A stretch of 64,000 nt of DNA from Oscillospiraceae bacterium (GCA_022508805.1 JAFLUM010000004.1:1-64000), one strand, 5' to 3'; shown: positions 43,795-51,949, counted from the stretch's first letter. The notes: generated from the letters alone by a model not told the origin. Numbers and translations are program-made.

Positions 43795-45051
43795 TTAAAG
43801 AATATATATTATCACATCGCGTGATCCCCATTGATAGCACTGGCTTGTGCTGTTCATATAGAGGTCTACCGTAAATTTGCCTTTTCCTACAAATCCGCCC
43901 GTATCGGCGGCGATGGCGTATCCGTATACTATACCGTCGGTTGAGACTATCCACATCTCAGTTCCGTAGGGTATCTGATCCGGGTCAACTGCGATGTATC
44001 CCGGTTTGACAGGCTTACCCGTTGCAGTAGTTCCGCCGGGAACACAATATGCCGCTGCTTTACCTGTTATGGTGGATTTATAGCTTGTCGGCGCACCGTT
44101 TTCGCCGATGGAATACTTCGACGGAAGTGCGAGCTCCGAAATCGGCTTGGCATTCTTTTGAATGCGGGCAGGCACGACCGGCTTTACATACGTACCGACA
44201 GTGGTGATCTCATCAACAGGCTGTTTTGTAACGACTTCTTTTTCAACAGTTGTGGATTTGACGGTTCCGTTGACCACCTTATCACGGTAGGTAACGGTCT
44301 TAGTGCCGTTTACACCCTTTTGCGTGATTTTTGTGGTTCCTTTTTCAAGTGCCGAGGAATACGAGGTCTTTGAGGAATAACGTACAGATTCCTCTACGTC
44401 GCGGAAAACGTATTCAACCCTTAGCACGTCGATCACCAAATTGTTTGAGAGCGGAGTGTCCGCTGAGGGGGAAACCTCATCGTCACCGTCAAGAATGATT
44501 TCCTGCTCTGTGAGCAACTCGCCTACATTTGCGGCAGTGGATTTTACCAGTCGTTTTTCACCGTCAACGTTAATTGTAAGGTCATAAGAATTAAGAATTT
44601 CGACCTTTAAATCGTCAGTCACAACAGCTTTTACGTTGACACTGGAAACGAGATGGTCATTAAGGACTATCCCCTGCTCGGCAATCAGCTCGCTTACCGT
44701 TCCTGCGAAAATCAAATCCGAAACATTACCCTCTGCATCCACGAATCTTACGTGGCTTGCGCGGCAAACTATTATTCTGCTGTCCTCACCGACTGTAAAG
44801 TCAGAGAGTATAAGCTTATCTTGCTCACACAGCTGAATTCCGGCTTCTCGGACAACAGCGTAAGCGTCCTTTTCGGTCGTTTCCACTCTTGTCACCTGTG
44901 GGCCCTCATATATATCAACTACATACAAGTCGCCCGTGGCAGCGAAAGCCGTTCCTGCGCACAGCACGGCAAGCACCAAGATTACCGCTGTGACACGCAT
45001 AAGCGAAACACGAACCGCTTTTGCATACCCTCTTATTTCTGTTATCATCAT
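43795..45051 (-). CDS. Secreted cell-wall protein with DUF348, G5 and 3D domains (YabE/Rpf2-like)
   Basis: The 418-residue protein has a signal peptide or anchor (about 14-38), ubiquitin-like DUF348 repeats (about 45-210, for example VVREAGIQLCEQDKLILS and LTINVDGEKRLVKSTAANVGELLTEQEIIL), a G5 domain (about 210-290, RYSSKTSYSSALEKGTTKITQKGVNGTKTVTYRDKVVNG) and a C-terminal 3D domain with its three aspartates (AVDPDQIPYGTEMWI, IAADTGG, VDLYM). Such proteins resemble lytic transglycosylase or resuscitation-promoting YabE/Rpf2 and probably remodel peptidoglycan. Start is ATG 45051 or the next codon, after AAAGGAG. Preceded by a long structured leader and a strong promoter. Confidence 0.9.
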   Translation of the reverse strand: MMITEIRGYAKAVRVSLMRVTAVILVLAVLCAGTAFAATGDLYVVDIYEGPQVTRVETTEKDAYAVVREAGIQLCEQDKLILSDFTVGEDSRIIVCRASHVRFVDAEGNVSDLIFAGTVSELIAEQGIVLNDHLVSSVNVKAVVTDDLKVEILNSYDLTINVDGEKRLVKSTAANVGELLTEQEIILDGDDEVSPSADTPLSNNLVIDVLRVEYVFRDVEESVRYSSKTSYSSALEKGTTKITQKGVNGTKTVTYRDKVVNGTVKSTTVEKEVVTKQPVDEITTVGTYVKPVVPARIQKNAKPISELALPSKYSIGENGAPTSYKSTITGKAAAYCVPGGTTATGKPVKPGYIAVDPDQIPYGTEMWIVSTDGIVYGYAIAADTGGFVGKGKFTVDLYMNSTSQCYQWGSRDVIIYIL

Positions 45052-45054
45052 TCT

Positions 45055-45175
45055 GCTCCTTTAATAAGTCGTGTTATCCCTTCGGGGAACCCCGTCAGGG
45101 CGTGCACCAAATTCGCTTTGAAAAGCAATATTTAAAGCCCGCTTAAAGCACGACCGTTATTCTCGCTTTGTGACC
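45055..45175 (-). ncRNA. Structured, GC-rich 5' leader of the 3D-domain gene, class unknown
   Basis: Between the predicted start (near 45174) and the ribosome binding site lies an RNA of about 120 nt, GC-rich against its AT-rich surroundings. GUCGUG (45154-45149) can pair with CACGAC (45073-45068) to close it; inside are GGGC/GCCC (45140-45137 with 45101-45098) and the palindrome CGGGGTTCCCCG (45094-45083) within CCCU/AGGG. No T run is seen, so control would be at translation. Related genes often carry ydaO (c-di-AMP) riboswitches, but I do not see that consensus. Confidence 0.5.
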
Positions 45176-45180
45176 TTGAC

Positions 45181-45209
45181 ATTATATTCAGCACTTTAAA
45201 AAAAGTCAA
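45181..45209 (-). promoter_or_regulatory. Predicted sigma-A promoter of the 3D-domain gene
   Basis: TTGACT (45204-45209), 17 nt, and a perfect TATAAT (45181-45186). Upstream, 45210-45630 is an AT-rich stretch without a recognisable gene. Confidence 0.82.
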
Positions 45210-45502
45210 ATTTTTTTAAAACACTTTTTTGTTGAAAATAACTAAATTGAAAAGTCGTTTTTTGTCCGAATAGTTAAATTAAGTTCATTTATCAACCATA
45301 TATTGTGGTGTTTTATCCGATTTTGTAATTTTTTTTGTGAGAATTTTAAAAAAATGATAAATTATTACAAAACGGTTACAAAATATTACGATTTTAACTC
45401 AATTTAGCCGGTTTTTAGTAGCCGATGATTGAATTGACATGAGTGATTTGCGAGAGATTTTTCGTTGTAAAAAGGCGCAAAAATGCAGTAATACTTTGTG
45501 TA

Positions 45503-45518
45503 TTGCAAAATTTTGCAA
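45503..45518. repeat. Perfect 16-bp palindrome in an AT-rich intergenic stretch
   Basis: TTGCAAAATTTTGCAA is followed after 4 nt by a small hairpin TTTAC-GGC-GTAAA (45523-45535). They lie about 115 nt upstream of the DUF5131 promoter and could be an operator; apart from these I see nothing in 45210-45630. Confidence 0.4.
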
Positions 45519-45632
45519 CGCGTTTACGGCGTAAAATGTCCGCAAAGCACCGCAGTCATATTTAATCAGCGATTACTATATATAGCATATTCCAAAAAAA
45601 GCAAAATATTCCGATTACATTTTATAGAGGAT

Positions 45633-45661
45633 TTGCGCCGATATAAAATTTATGATAAAAT
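45633..45661 (+). promoter_or_regulatory. Predicted sigma-A promoter of the DUF5131 gene
   Basis: TTGCGC (45633-45638), 17 nt, TAAAAT (45656-45661), about 30 nt before the start codon. Confidence 0.6.
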
Positions 45662-45698
45662 ACATATATAATAGTATACGGATTTTGAGGGAAAAAGA

Positions 45699-46577
45699 AT
45701 GCACGATATATGGAATCCGTGGCACGGATGCAAAAAGGTCAGCGAGGGCTGTGAGCACTGCTATATGTTCTATCTTGACAAAACACGCTCAGACAGGGAC
45801 GGCGGCGAGATATACCGCACGAAAACCGGGTTTAATTATCCGCTGTCAAAATACAGAAACGGCGAATATAAAATCAAAAGCGGCGAAACTGTGCGGATTT
45901 GTATGACCTCAGATTTCTTTTTGCCCGAGGCAGACGAATGGCGTGACAGCGTGTGGGATATTATAAAGCAGCGAAGCGACGTGGTCTTTTATATACTTAC
46001 GAAGCGTCCCGAGCGGGCGGAAAAATGCCTGCCCTTTGACTGGGGTGACGGTTGGGAAAATGTATTTTTCAACGTAACCGCGGAAAATCAGCGCAGAGCA
46101 GACGAGAGAATACCCATATTGCTGAGTCTCCCATTTAAGCACAAGGGCATTATGTGCGCTCCGTTTATAGGCCCTGTCAGCATTGAAAAGTATCTTGAAA
46201 GCGGTCAGATTGAACAGGTCATATGCGGCGGAGAAAATTATGACGGTGCCCGCCCCTGCAATTTTGACTGGGTAAAGAACTTGCGCTCTGAATGTGTAAA
46301 ACATAACGTGACCTTTGCGTTTACCGAAACGGGAACGGTATTTATTAAGGACGGGAAGCGGTACACTATGCCCGACAAATCGCTCCAAAGCAGAATGGCA
46401 TATAAATCGGGAATGAATTTTGTGGGTAAGCCGCAAGAATTCAAGCTGTGCGACACCTTTGGACTGCCGATACCAAAAAGTGAGCTTTATGTGCCTTATT
46501 TCGGTGAACGCTGTAAAACCTGCGCTATGAAAATCATCTGCAACGGCTGTTCAAAATGCGGAAAATGTGAGAAATGA
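45699..46577 (+). CDS. DUF5131 (phage Gp37/Gp68-like) protein with cysteine clusters
   Basis: The 292-residue protein begins MHDIWNPWHGCKKVSEGCEHCYM, the Cys-rich N-terminus of the DUF5131 family, which resembles radical-SAM proteins; the segments FYILTKRPERA, NVFFNVTAENQRRADERIPILLSLPFKHKGIMCAPFIGPV and VICGGENYDGARPCNFDWVKNLRSEC are typical. The C-terminus adds CKTCAMKIICNGCSKCGKCEK, six cysteines that could hold metal or a second cluster. Reaction unknown. Members are common in phages, but no phage gene is nearby. Start ATG 45699 after GAGGGAAA. Confidence 0.82.
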   Translation: MHDIWNPWHGCKKVSEGCEHCYMFYLDKTRSDRDGGEIYRTKTGFNYPLSKYRNGEYKIKSGETVRICMTSDFFLPEADEWRDSVWDIIKQRSDVVFYILTKRPERAEKCLPFDWGDGWENVFFNVTAENQRRADERIPILLSLPFKHKGIMCAPFIGPVSIEKYLESGQIEQVICGGENYDGARPCNFDWVKNLRSECVKHNVTFAFTETGTVFIKDGKRYTMPDKSLQSRMAYKSGMNFVGKPQEFKLCDTFGLPIPKSELYVPYFGERCKTCAMKIICNGCSKCGKCEK

Positions 46578-46589
46578 CAATTTAAATTT

Positions 46590-46634
46590 ATTAGCAAAAA
46601 TCCCGAAAGACAAACTTTCGGGATTTTTGCTAAT
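46590..46634. terminator. Bidirectional terminator, 20-bp perfect stem
   Basis: 46590-46609 pairs perfectly with 46615-46634 around a 5-nt loop, with A5 and T5 runs inside the stem for either direction. It serves the DUF5131 gene and, on the other strand, overlaps the stop codon of the deaminase gene at 46630-46632. Confidence 0.9.
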
Positions 46635-47046
46635 ATGGATATGGCATTAAATCTTCAAGATTAACAGCAGTACCGTTGTTATCTATAATAACTTTGATAT
46701 GTTCTGAATTGCCTAATTGCATCATAAACTCACGGCAAGCGCCGCAAGGCGGTATTACTTGACCGAGTTTAGTCACTGCAATAACCATTTGGGCATCGCA
46801 ATCGCCGTTAGTAATCATGGTAGATAACGCATTCCGCTCGGCACACATACCAAGCGAGCAATCCGTATCAATGCAAACGCCTGTGTATATCTTTCCGCTC
46901 TTTGCCAAGACTGCCGCACCTACTCCGCCAGAACACATTTGGTCACTGATCACCTTTGGTATGGCAACTGATTTTGCCACATCATACAGCTCTTTTATTT
47001 GTCTGTTTGAAATTTGTTCTCCATTATATTTTTTATTATTTAACAT
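46630..47046 (-). CDS. Cytidine deaminase-type zinc hydrolase
   Basis: The 138-residue protein has the cytidine/deoxycytidylate deaminase zinc motifs: MCAERNAL (Cys and catalytic Glu) and PPCGACREFMMQ (two Cys). It would deaminate cytidine for pyrimidine salvage; blasticidin-S deaminases share these motifs. The N-terminus starts NNKKYNGEQISNRQIKELYDVAKSVAIP. It overlaps the HIT gene by 7 nt, so the two are cotranscribed. Confidence 0.85.
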   Translation of the reverse strand: MLNNKKYNGEQISNRQIKELYDVAKSVAIPKVISDQMCSGGVGAAVLAKSGKIYTGVCIDTDCSLGMCAERNALSTMITNGDCDAQMVIAVTKLGQVIPPCGACREFMMQLGNSEHIKVIIDNNGTAVNLEDLMPYPY

Positions 47047-47498
47047 AACTCATTTAATTCCTTTAATAATTTTGCTTTCATTTCTTCAAGCTTTTGCTTG
47101 CTTGGGCGATTTGATTTGTCATACATTTTATCAAGCGGATACCACCATATCGGACCCTTCTCATTATATCCATGACCTTCTAAATCGCCGTCCCGTCTCG
47201 GGGTTAGATGCCAGTGCATATGCCCGTCACCCATTCCGAGAAGCTCATAGTTCATTTTATCACAGGGAAAGGCTCTTTCGACCGCCGCGGCAACATCTGC
47301 CATTTCAGACAGAAACTTATCGCGAAAAGGCTTTTCAAGCTGACTTAATTCGCTTTTGTGTTCCTTGCAAAGGAATAATGTATATCCGTAAAAATGCTGA
47401 TAATCACCGATCACAACATAACCCGTTTCCAGCTCTTTTACAAAATACGGATTAGTCCCGTTTTTTATCATTTCAATTCTGTCGCATATTAAGCACAT
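47040..47498 (-). CDS. HIT-family protein
   Basis: The 152-residue protein has the histidine-triad signature in GMGDGHMHWHLTPRRDGD, and CLICDRI at the start. HIT proteins hydrolyse or transfer nucleotides from substrates such as ADP-linked compounds or Ap4A; which one cannot be told. Start ATG 47498 follows AGAGGTGCGG. It is cotranscribed with the deaminase. Confidence 0.88.
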   Translation of the reverse strand: MCLICDRIEMIKNGTNPYFVKELETGYVVIGDYQHFYGYTLFLCKEHKSELSQLEKPFRDKFLSEMADVAAAVERAFPCDKMNYELLGMGDGHMHWHLTPRRDGDLEGHGYNEKGPIWWYPLDKMYDKSNRPSKQKLEEMKAKLLKELNELC

Positions 47499-47560
47499 AA
47501 CCGCACCTCTGATTTTAGATGAATTTCTATTTCAATATAATCTTTGTCCTTTTAGCAGTA

Positions 47561-47590
47561 AAAAAACAGCGTTTCGAAACGAAACGCTGT
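47561..47590 (-). terminator. Terminator of rplM-rpsI
   Basis: An 11-bp perfect stem (47566-47576 with 47580-47590) is followed on the minus strand by TTTTTTA. Confidence 0.9.
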
Positions 47591-47602
47591 AAAAAACATT
47601 TT

Positions 47603-48001
47603 TTATCTCTTTGAGAACTGCGGTGCACGGCGAGCGCCTTTGAGACCGTATTTCTTTCTCTCTTTCATTCTGGGGTCTCTCGTTAAGAAACCTGCTTTCT
47701 TGAGAGCGGGACGAAGATTTTCGTCATACTGAAGAAGTGCGCGTGAAAGTCCGTGGCGGATAGCGCCTGCCTGACCTGTTACGCCGCCGCCGTTAACACG
47801 GCAAACGATGTCAAACTTTTCGGTCGTGCCTGTCAATGTGAGAGGCTGACGAACGATAAGCTTAAGTGTTTCAAGGCCGAAATACTCGTCAATATCTCTG
47901 TCGTTTATTGTGATTTTACCTGTTCCCGCATATACACGAACACGGGCAACAGATTTTTTCCTTCTGCCTGTACCGTAAAAATAAGGATTAGTCTCGTACA
48001 T
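47603..48001 (-). CDS. rpsI: 30S ribosomal protein S9
   Basis: The 132-residue protein has the S9 features [93 protein letters not shown], whose C-terminal tail reaches the P-site tRNA. It follows rplM by 19 nt, the usual order. Confidence 0.98.
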   Translation of the reverse strand: MYETNPYFYGTGRRKKSVARVRVYAGTGKITINDRDIDEYFGLETLKLIVRQPLTLTGTTEKFDIVCRVNGGGVTGQAGAIRHGLSRALLQYDENLRPALKKAGFLTRDPRMKERKKYGLKGARRAPQFSKR

Positions 48002-48020
48002 AATTTACAGCCTCCCTTTC

Positions 48021-48449
48021 TTAAAATTCTCTTGCTTCCGGCTTCTGAGCAGCGTGCTTATGCTCCGCACCCTTGTAAACGCGGAGTCTGGTCAGCGCCT
48101 GTCTGCCGATAACTGTGTCAGGGATCATACCCTTAACAGCCTTGGTAACTGCGAACTCGGGCTTTTCTCTCATAAGGGTCTTATACTTAACTTCCTTAAG
48201 ATTTCCGATGTAGCCCGTGTGATGATAATACATTTTTTGCTCAAGCTTATTTCCCGTGAGAACCACCTGCTCGGCGTTGATGATGATAACGTGATCGCCG
48301 CAGTCAGCATTGGGTGTGAATGTGGGCTTGTGCTTACCGCGAAGCAGAGTTGCTGCCTCAGCCGCAACCTTACCGAGGGGTTTGCCGGCGGCGTCAAGCA
48401 CATACCAATTACGGGTAATATCGCCCTTTTTCGGCATATAAGTTGACAT
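48021..48449 (-). CDS. rplM: 50S ribosomal protein L13
   Basis: The 142-residue protein has L13 features NWYVLDAAGKPLGKVAAEAATLLRGKHKPTFTPNADCGDHVIIINAEQVVLTGNKLEQKMYYHHTGYIGNLKE and RMLRVYKG-like RLRVYKGAEHKHAAQKPE. It starts the rplM-rpsI operon behind GGGAGGTAAG. Confidence 0.98.
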   Translation of the reverse strand: MSTYMPKKGDITRNWYVLDAAGKPLGKVAAEAATLLRGKHKPTFTPNADCGDHVIIINAEQVVLTGNKLEQKMYYHHTGYIGNLKEVKYKTLMREKPEFAVTKAVKGMIPDTVIGRQALTRLRVYKGAEHKHAAQKPEAREF

Positions 48450-48489
48450 AAAACTTACCTCCCAAATATTATTTTTAAGTTACCCGAGA

Positions 48490-48518
48490 ATTTTAGCACA
48501 GAGAATTTTACTTGTCAA
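48490..48518 (-). promoter_or_regulatory. Predicted sigma-A promoter of rplM-rpsI
   Basis: A perfect TTGACA (48513-48518), 17 nt, TAAAAT (48490-48495). Confidence 0.85.
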
Positions 48519-48727
48519 CAATAATTTTTAAATTTTTAACGGTATAAATTAAAATCTCTGTTTTTCTTTTATTTTCTTTGCTTTTTGTTATGTTTACTCA
48601 TCAATAAATTTTAATTATTTTTTAAACTTTTATGGGAAAAGACTTTTTGAGCGGTAACAATCATTGAAAACGGCGGTGGAATATGATAGAATACCCCATA
48701 TATTTTGTTTTTCGGGAGATGATATAA

Positions 48728-49936
48728 GTGAAATACGTCGTAGTTTTATATGACGGAATGGCAGATTATCCCGTGCCCCAGCTGAGCGGCAAAACGCCGA
48801 TGACCGTTGCAAACAAGCCGAAATTTGACTCTTTAGGCAAAAAAGGAACAGTGGGACTTGTAAAAACCGTCCCCGACGGTATGAAGCCCGGCAGCGACGT
48901 TGCAAATATGAGCGTTATGGGCTTTGACCCGTCTATCTATTATACGGGCAGAAGTCCTCTTGAGGCGGCGAGCATCGGTGTGGACTTGAAAGACACAGAC
49001 GTTACTTTGCGCTGCAATCTTGTAACGCTTTCCGACGAGGAAAATTACGCTGACAAAACAATGGTGGACTACTGTGCGGACGATATTTCCACAGAAGAAG
49101 CCGCTGAGATAATAAAAACCGTCGAGGAGCATTTCGGCAGCGATATATATAAGTTTTACAGCGGTGTAAGCTACCGTCACTGCCTTGTATGGGCAAACGG
49201 CACCACAGACCTTGGCAATATGACACCTCCCCACGATATTTCGGGTAAAGTGATCGGCGAATATCTTTCAAATTCGGAAAATGCCGAGGATCTTATAAGT
49301 CTTATGAAAAAAAGCTATGAGCTTTTGAAAAATCATCCTGTAAATACCCAAAGAGTTAAGAACGGCAGACGACCTGCGAACTCCATATGGCTGTGGGGTG
49401 AGGGTAAAAAGCCTATGCTTTCCCCATTTGAGGAGCTTTACGGCATAAATGGTGCTGTTATTTCGGCTGTTGACCTTTTAAAGGGCATCGGCAAATGCGC
49501 CAAAATGGAGACCCCCGAGGTCGAGGGTGCTACCGGATATATCGACACTAACTTTAAGGGCAAGGCTCAGGCGGCTGTTGAGGCGCTTAAAAGCGGATGC
49601 GACTATGCATACATACACATTGAGGCGCCCGACGAATGCGGTCACAGGCGTGAGTCGGAAAATAAGGTAAAAGCCATTGAGATGATAGACGAACAGGTGC
49701 TGCCTATCGTGCTTGAAGGACTTAAAGACTATGACGATTACAAAATTATGATACTCCCCGATCACCCCACGCCCATAGCTACGGCTACACACGCATCTGA
49801 CCCTGTTCCGTTTATGATTTATCAAAAATCAAAGCCTGCAGTCGGCGTTGACACCGTAAACGAGGAAACGGCGAAGGCAACGGGACTGTTTATAGGCAGC
49901 GGCGTTGAGCTTATGAAAAAATTTTTGGAAATATAA
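48728..49936 (+). CDS. apgM: Cofactor-independent phosphoglycerate mutase, archaeal type (ApgM)
   Basis: The enzyme interconverts 3- and 2-phosphoglycerate. The 402-residue protein belongs to the alkaline-phosphatase superfamily: KYVVVLYDGMADYPVPQLSGKTPMTVANKP at the start, the nucleophile serine in GSDVANMSVMG, metal-binding HIEAPDECGHRRESENKVKAIE and LPDHPTPIATATHASDPVPFMIY at the end. It starts with GTG at 48728, nine bases after CGGGAG. It lies 12 nt before metY and is divergent from rplM. In some bacteria this family sits near homoserine genes as a phosphonopyruvate decarboxylase-like or mutase gene, so the role should be held loosely. Confidence 0.88.
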   Translation: MKYVVVLYDGMADYPVPQLSGKTPMTVANKPKFDSLGKKGTVGLVKTVPDGMKPGSDVANMSVMGFDPSIYYTGRSPLEAASIGVDLKDTDVTLRCNLVTLSDEENYADKTMVDYCADDISTEEAAEIIKTVEEHFGSDIYKFYSGVSYRHCLVWANGTTDLGNMTPPHDISGKVIGEYLSNSENAEDLISLMKKSYELLKNHPVNTQRVKNGRRPANSIWLWGEGKKPMLSPFEELYGINGAVISAVDLLKGIGKCAKMETPEVEGATGYIDTNFKGKAQAAVEALKSGCDYAYIHIEAPDECGHRRESENKVKAIEMIDEQVLPIVLEGLKDYDDYKIMILPDHPTPIATATHASDPVPFMIYQKSKPAVGVDTVNEETAKATGLFIGSGVELMKKFLEI

Positions 49937-49948
49937 GAGGAAAACACT

Positions 49949-51223
49949 ATGAGTGATTACAGCATTGAAACAAAATGTGTGCAGGGTGCATACAGACCGA
50001 AAAACGGCGAGCCGAGGGTTATGCCGATTTATCAAAGCACCACATATAAATATGATACAGGCGAGGCAATGGCAAAGCTCTTTGACCTTGAGCCGGGATA
50101 TATGTACACCCGCCTTGCAAACCCCACTAATGATCTTGTAGCGCAAAAGATAACTATGCTTGAGGGCGGATTTGCAGGTGTGCTGACCTCCTCCGGTCAG
50201 TCGGCAAACTTTTTTGCACTTATCAACATTCTCGGAGCAGGCGACCATTTTATCAGCTCTGCTACCATATACGGCGGCACGTTTAATCTTTTTAACGTGA
50301 CTATGCGAAAGCTGGGTATTGATGTTACATTCGTTGACCCTAATGCCGATGAGGATACTATCAACGCGGCATTTAAACCTAACACCAAGGCTGTTTTTGG
50401 AGAGACGATAGCGAACCCGTCCCTTGACGTTCTCGACATTGAAAAATTTGCGAAAATTGCCCACAGTCACGGTGTTCCGCTTATAATCGACAACACCTTC
50501 CCCACGCCCATAAACTGCCGTCCCTTTGAATTCGGTGCGGATATCGTCACTCACTCCACCACAAAATATATGGAGGGTCACGCCACCATAATCGGCGGGG
50601 CGGTGATCGACAGCGGTAATTTTGACTGGGAGCAAAACGGCAAGTTCCCGGGACTCACCACCCCCGACGAGAGCTATCACGGTGCCGTTTATACTCGGGA
50701 CTTCGGCAAGGCAGGATATATTACAAAAATCGTTGCGCAGCTTTTGCGGGATTACGGTTCAACTCCCTCGCCGCAGAATTCATTCTATTTGAATTTGGGA
50801 CTTGAAACACTGGCTCTGCGTGTGGAAAGGCACTGTCAGAATGCACAGAAAATAGCCGAATATCTTGAGGCGAATGACAAAATAGCGTGGGTCAATTACC
50901 CCGGACTTCCCTCTAACAAGTACTACGGACTTGCACAAAAATATATGCCTAACGGCACCTGCGGTGTAATATCCTTCGGCGTTAAAGGCGGACGTGAGGC
51001 AGCCGAAAAGTTTATGAACGGACTGCGTCTTGCCGCTATCGTAACACACGTTGCGGATGCACGAACCTGCGTTTTGCACCCTGCCAGCACTACCCACCGC
51101 CAGCTTGGCGATAAGGAGCTGATTGAGTGCGGCGTTTCAGCAGATCTTATCAGACTTTCCGTCGGTATTGAAAATGTAAACGATATTATCGCCGATATTG
51201 AGCAGGCTCTTTCAAGCATATAA
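49949..51223 (+). CDS. metY: O-acetylhomoserine sulfhydrylase (Cys/Met metabolism PLP enzyme)
   Basis: The 424-residue enzyme would make homocysteine from O-acetylhomoserine and sulfide. It has the family features TKCVQGAYRPKNGEPRVMPIYQSTTYKYD, SSGQSANFFAL, DNTFPTPINCRPFEFGADIVTHSTTKYMEGHATIIGG with the PLP lysine in STTKY, and C-terminal HPASTTHRQL. The long central insert separates MetY from MetB/MetC. Start ATG 49949 after AAGAGGAAAA. Confidence 0.92.
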   Translation: MSDYSIETKCVQGAYRPKNGEPRVMPIYQSTTYKYDTGEAMAKLFDLEPGYMYTRLANPTNDLVAQKITMLEGGFAGVLTSSGQSANFFALINILGAGDHFISSATIYGGTFNLFNVTMRKLGIDVTFVDPNADEDTINAAFKPNTKAVFGETIANPSLDVLDIEKFAKIAHSHGVPLIIDNTFPTPINCRPFEFGADIVTHSTTKYMEGHATIIGGAVIDSGNFDWEQNGKFPGLTTPDESYHGAVYTRDFGKAGYITKIVAQLLRDYGSTPSPQNSFYLNLGLETLALRVERHCQNAQKIAEYLEANDKIAWVNYPGLPSNKYYGLAQKYMPNGTCGVISFGVKGGREAAEKFMNGLRLAAIVTHVADARTCVLHPASTTHRQLGDKELIECGVSADLIRLSVGIENVNDIIADIEQALSSI

Positions 51224-51234
51224 CCAAAAGCACA

Positions 51235-51283
51235 AATCAGGCTACCGCAAAACACCTTGAACGATATTAGCGGTAGCCTGATT
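51235..51283. repeat. 14-bp inverted repeat downstream of metY
   Basis: AATCAGGCTACCGC (51235-51248) pairs with GCGGTAGCCTGATT (51270-51283) around a 21-nt loop. It follows the metY stop by 11 nt and could end transcription, but neither side has a proper T run. Confidence 0.55.
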
Positions 51284-51300
51284 ATTAACTATTAAACTTA

Positions 51301-51501
51301 TTAAACAGTAGTTTTCTTTTTCTTTCTCAATTTTATAAGAGCATCCGATTCTTCTAAAAGCTTCGACTCGTCATATCTCCTAATTAGTAAATTCATCAAA
51401 TTTTCAGCTGTATAAACCTTTAGGTTTTTTAATCCAAAAAGCTCTTCATTTGAAGCAAAAGGCACGCAGTATGTGTCTGAGTCGGAATAGATTACTGCCA
51501 A
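51301..51501 (-). pseudogene. Short ORF, probably a gene remnant
   Basis: A 66-codon frame has only a TTG start with no ribosome binding site. The same frame is open for about 15 more codons upstream (to about 51547) without ATG, reading LDIKYLYAPIYHATLAVIYSDSD across the TTG, which suggests the tail of a lost gene. The end LIKLRKKKKTTV is very basic. A good promoter lies just upstream (51544-51572), and an ATG at about 51526 in another frame gives a 10-codon peptide ending at the TTG. No family recognised; it could still be a real small gene. Confidence 0.35.
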
Positions 51502-51543
51502 TGTTGCATGATATATAGGAGCATAAAGATATTTTATATCTAA

Positions 51544-51572
51544 ATATTATTATATATATTTTTTAAAGTCAA
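51544..51572 (-). promoter_or_regulatory. Predicted promoter upstream of the short ORF
   Basis: TTGACT (51567-51572), 17 nt, TAATAT (51544-51549), in a very AT-rich stretch. From 51573 to 51759 I see no gene. Confidence 0.5.
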
Positions 51573-51759
51573 TGTATAATATTTACAAAAAGTTTAATGA
51601 AAATAGTTAAAATAACCAATATATTTGTCTATCACAATGAAATATATGCGCCGTCTTTTTAATTTGGATGACCTTTTGTGCAAAACGGAAATAAACCTGC
51701 CATCAAATCTGTGCAATGATACAAATTATTAAAGTTTGGAAAAAAAGTCGATTTTTACC

Positions 51760-51789
51760 TTTACAACTTTCTTTTATATATGGTAATAT
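51760..51789 (+). promoter_or_regulatory. Predicted promoter of the NCS2 permease
   Basis: TTTACA (51760-51765), 18 nt, TAATAT (51784-51789). Transcription would start near 51796, leaving a leader of about 150 nt. Confidence 0.5.
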
Positions 51790-51795
51790 AAGTAG

Positions 51796-51949
51796 AAATA
51801 AGTTTGATTTCGGCGGATTATGACGACGGGATGCAACATATCCGCGGGCAAATGGGTCCGCTTTTATTATGTCTTGTCGTCAGGCAAGATATTTTTTGTG
51901 TCCGCAGAAAGCATTTATTTTACATCATTTTAAAACGGAGGATATAAAA
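51796..51949 (+). promoter_or_regulatory. Leader with alternative hairpins, candidate attenuator of the NCS2 permease
   Basis: Hairpin 1 is GCGGAT/ATCCGC (51813-51818 with 51840-51845). Hairpin 2 GCGGGC/GTCCGC (51844-51849 with 51856-51861) overlaps it and is followed by TTTTATT. Hairpin 3 (51868-51876 with 51885-51891) is followed by T6 and looks like a terminator. GACGAC in the loop of hairpin 1 (51822-51827) is complementary to GTCGTC in the loop of hairpin 3 (51876-51881). I see neither the purine riboswitch core nor a PyrR-type loop. Confidence 0.6.

Noticed and set aside
45055-45175. c-di-AMP (ydaO) riboswitch
   Set aside because: Expected from gene context, but the conserved segments could not be matched by eye; left as an unclassified leader.
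49829-50680. 283-codon minus-strand frame
   Set aside because: Antisense to metY and the end of apgM; no ribosome binding site, and its product shows no recognisable domain.
51796-51949. Purine riboswitch or PyrR attenuator upstream of the permease
   Set aside because: Conserved three-way-junction sequences and the PyrR loop sequence were not found; only generic alternative hairpins are supported.
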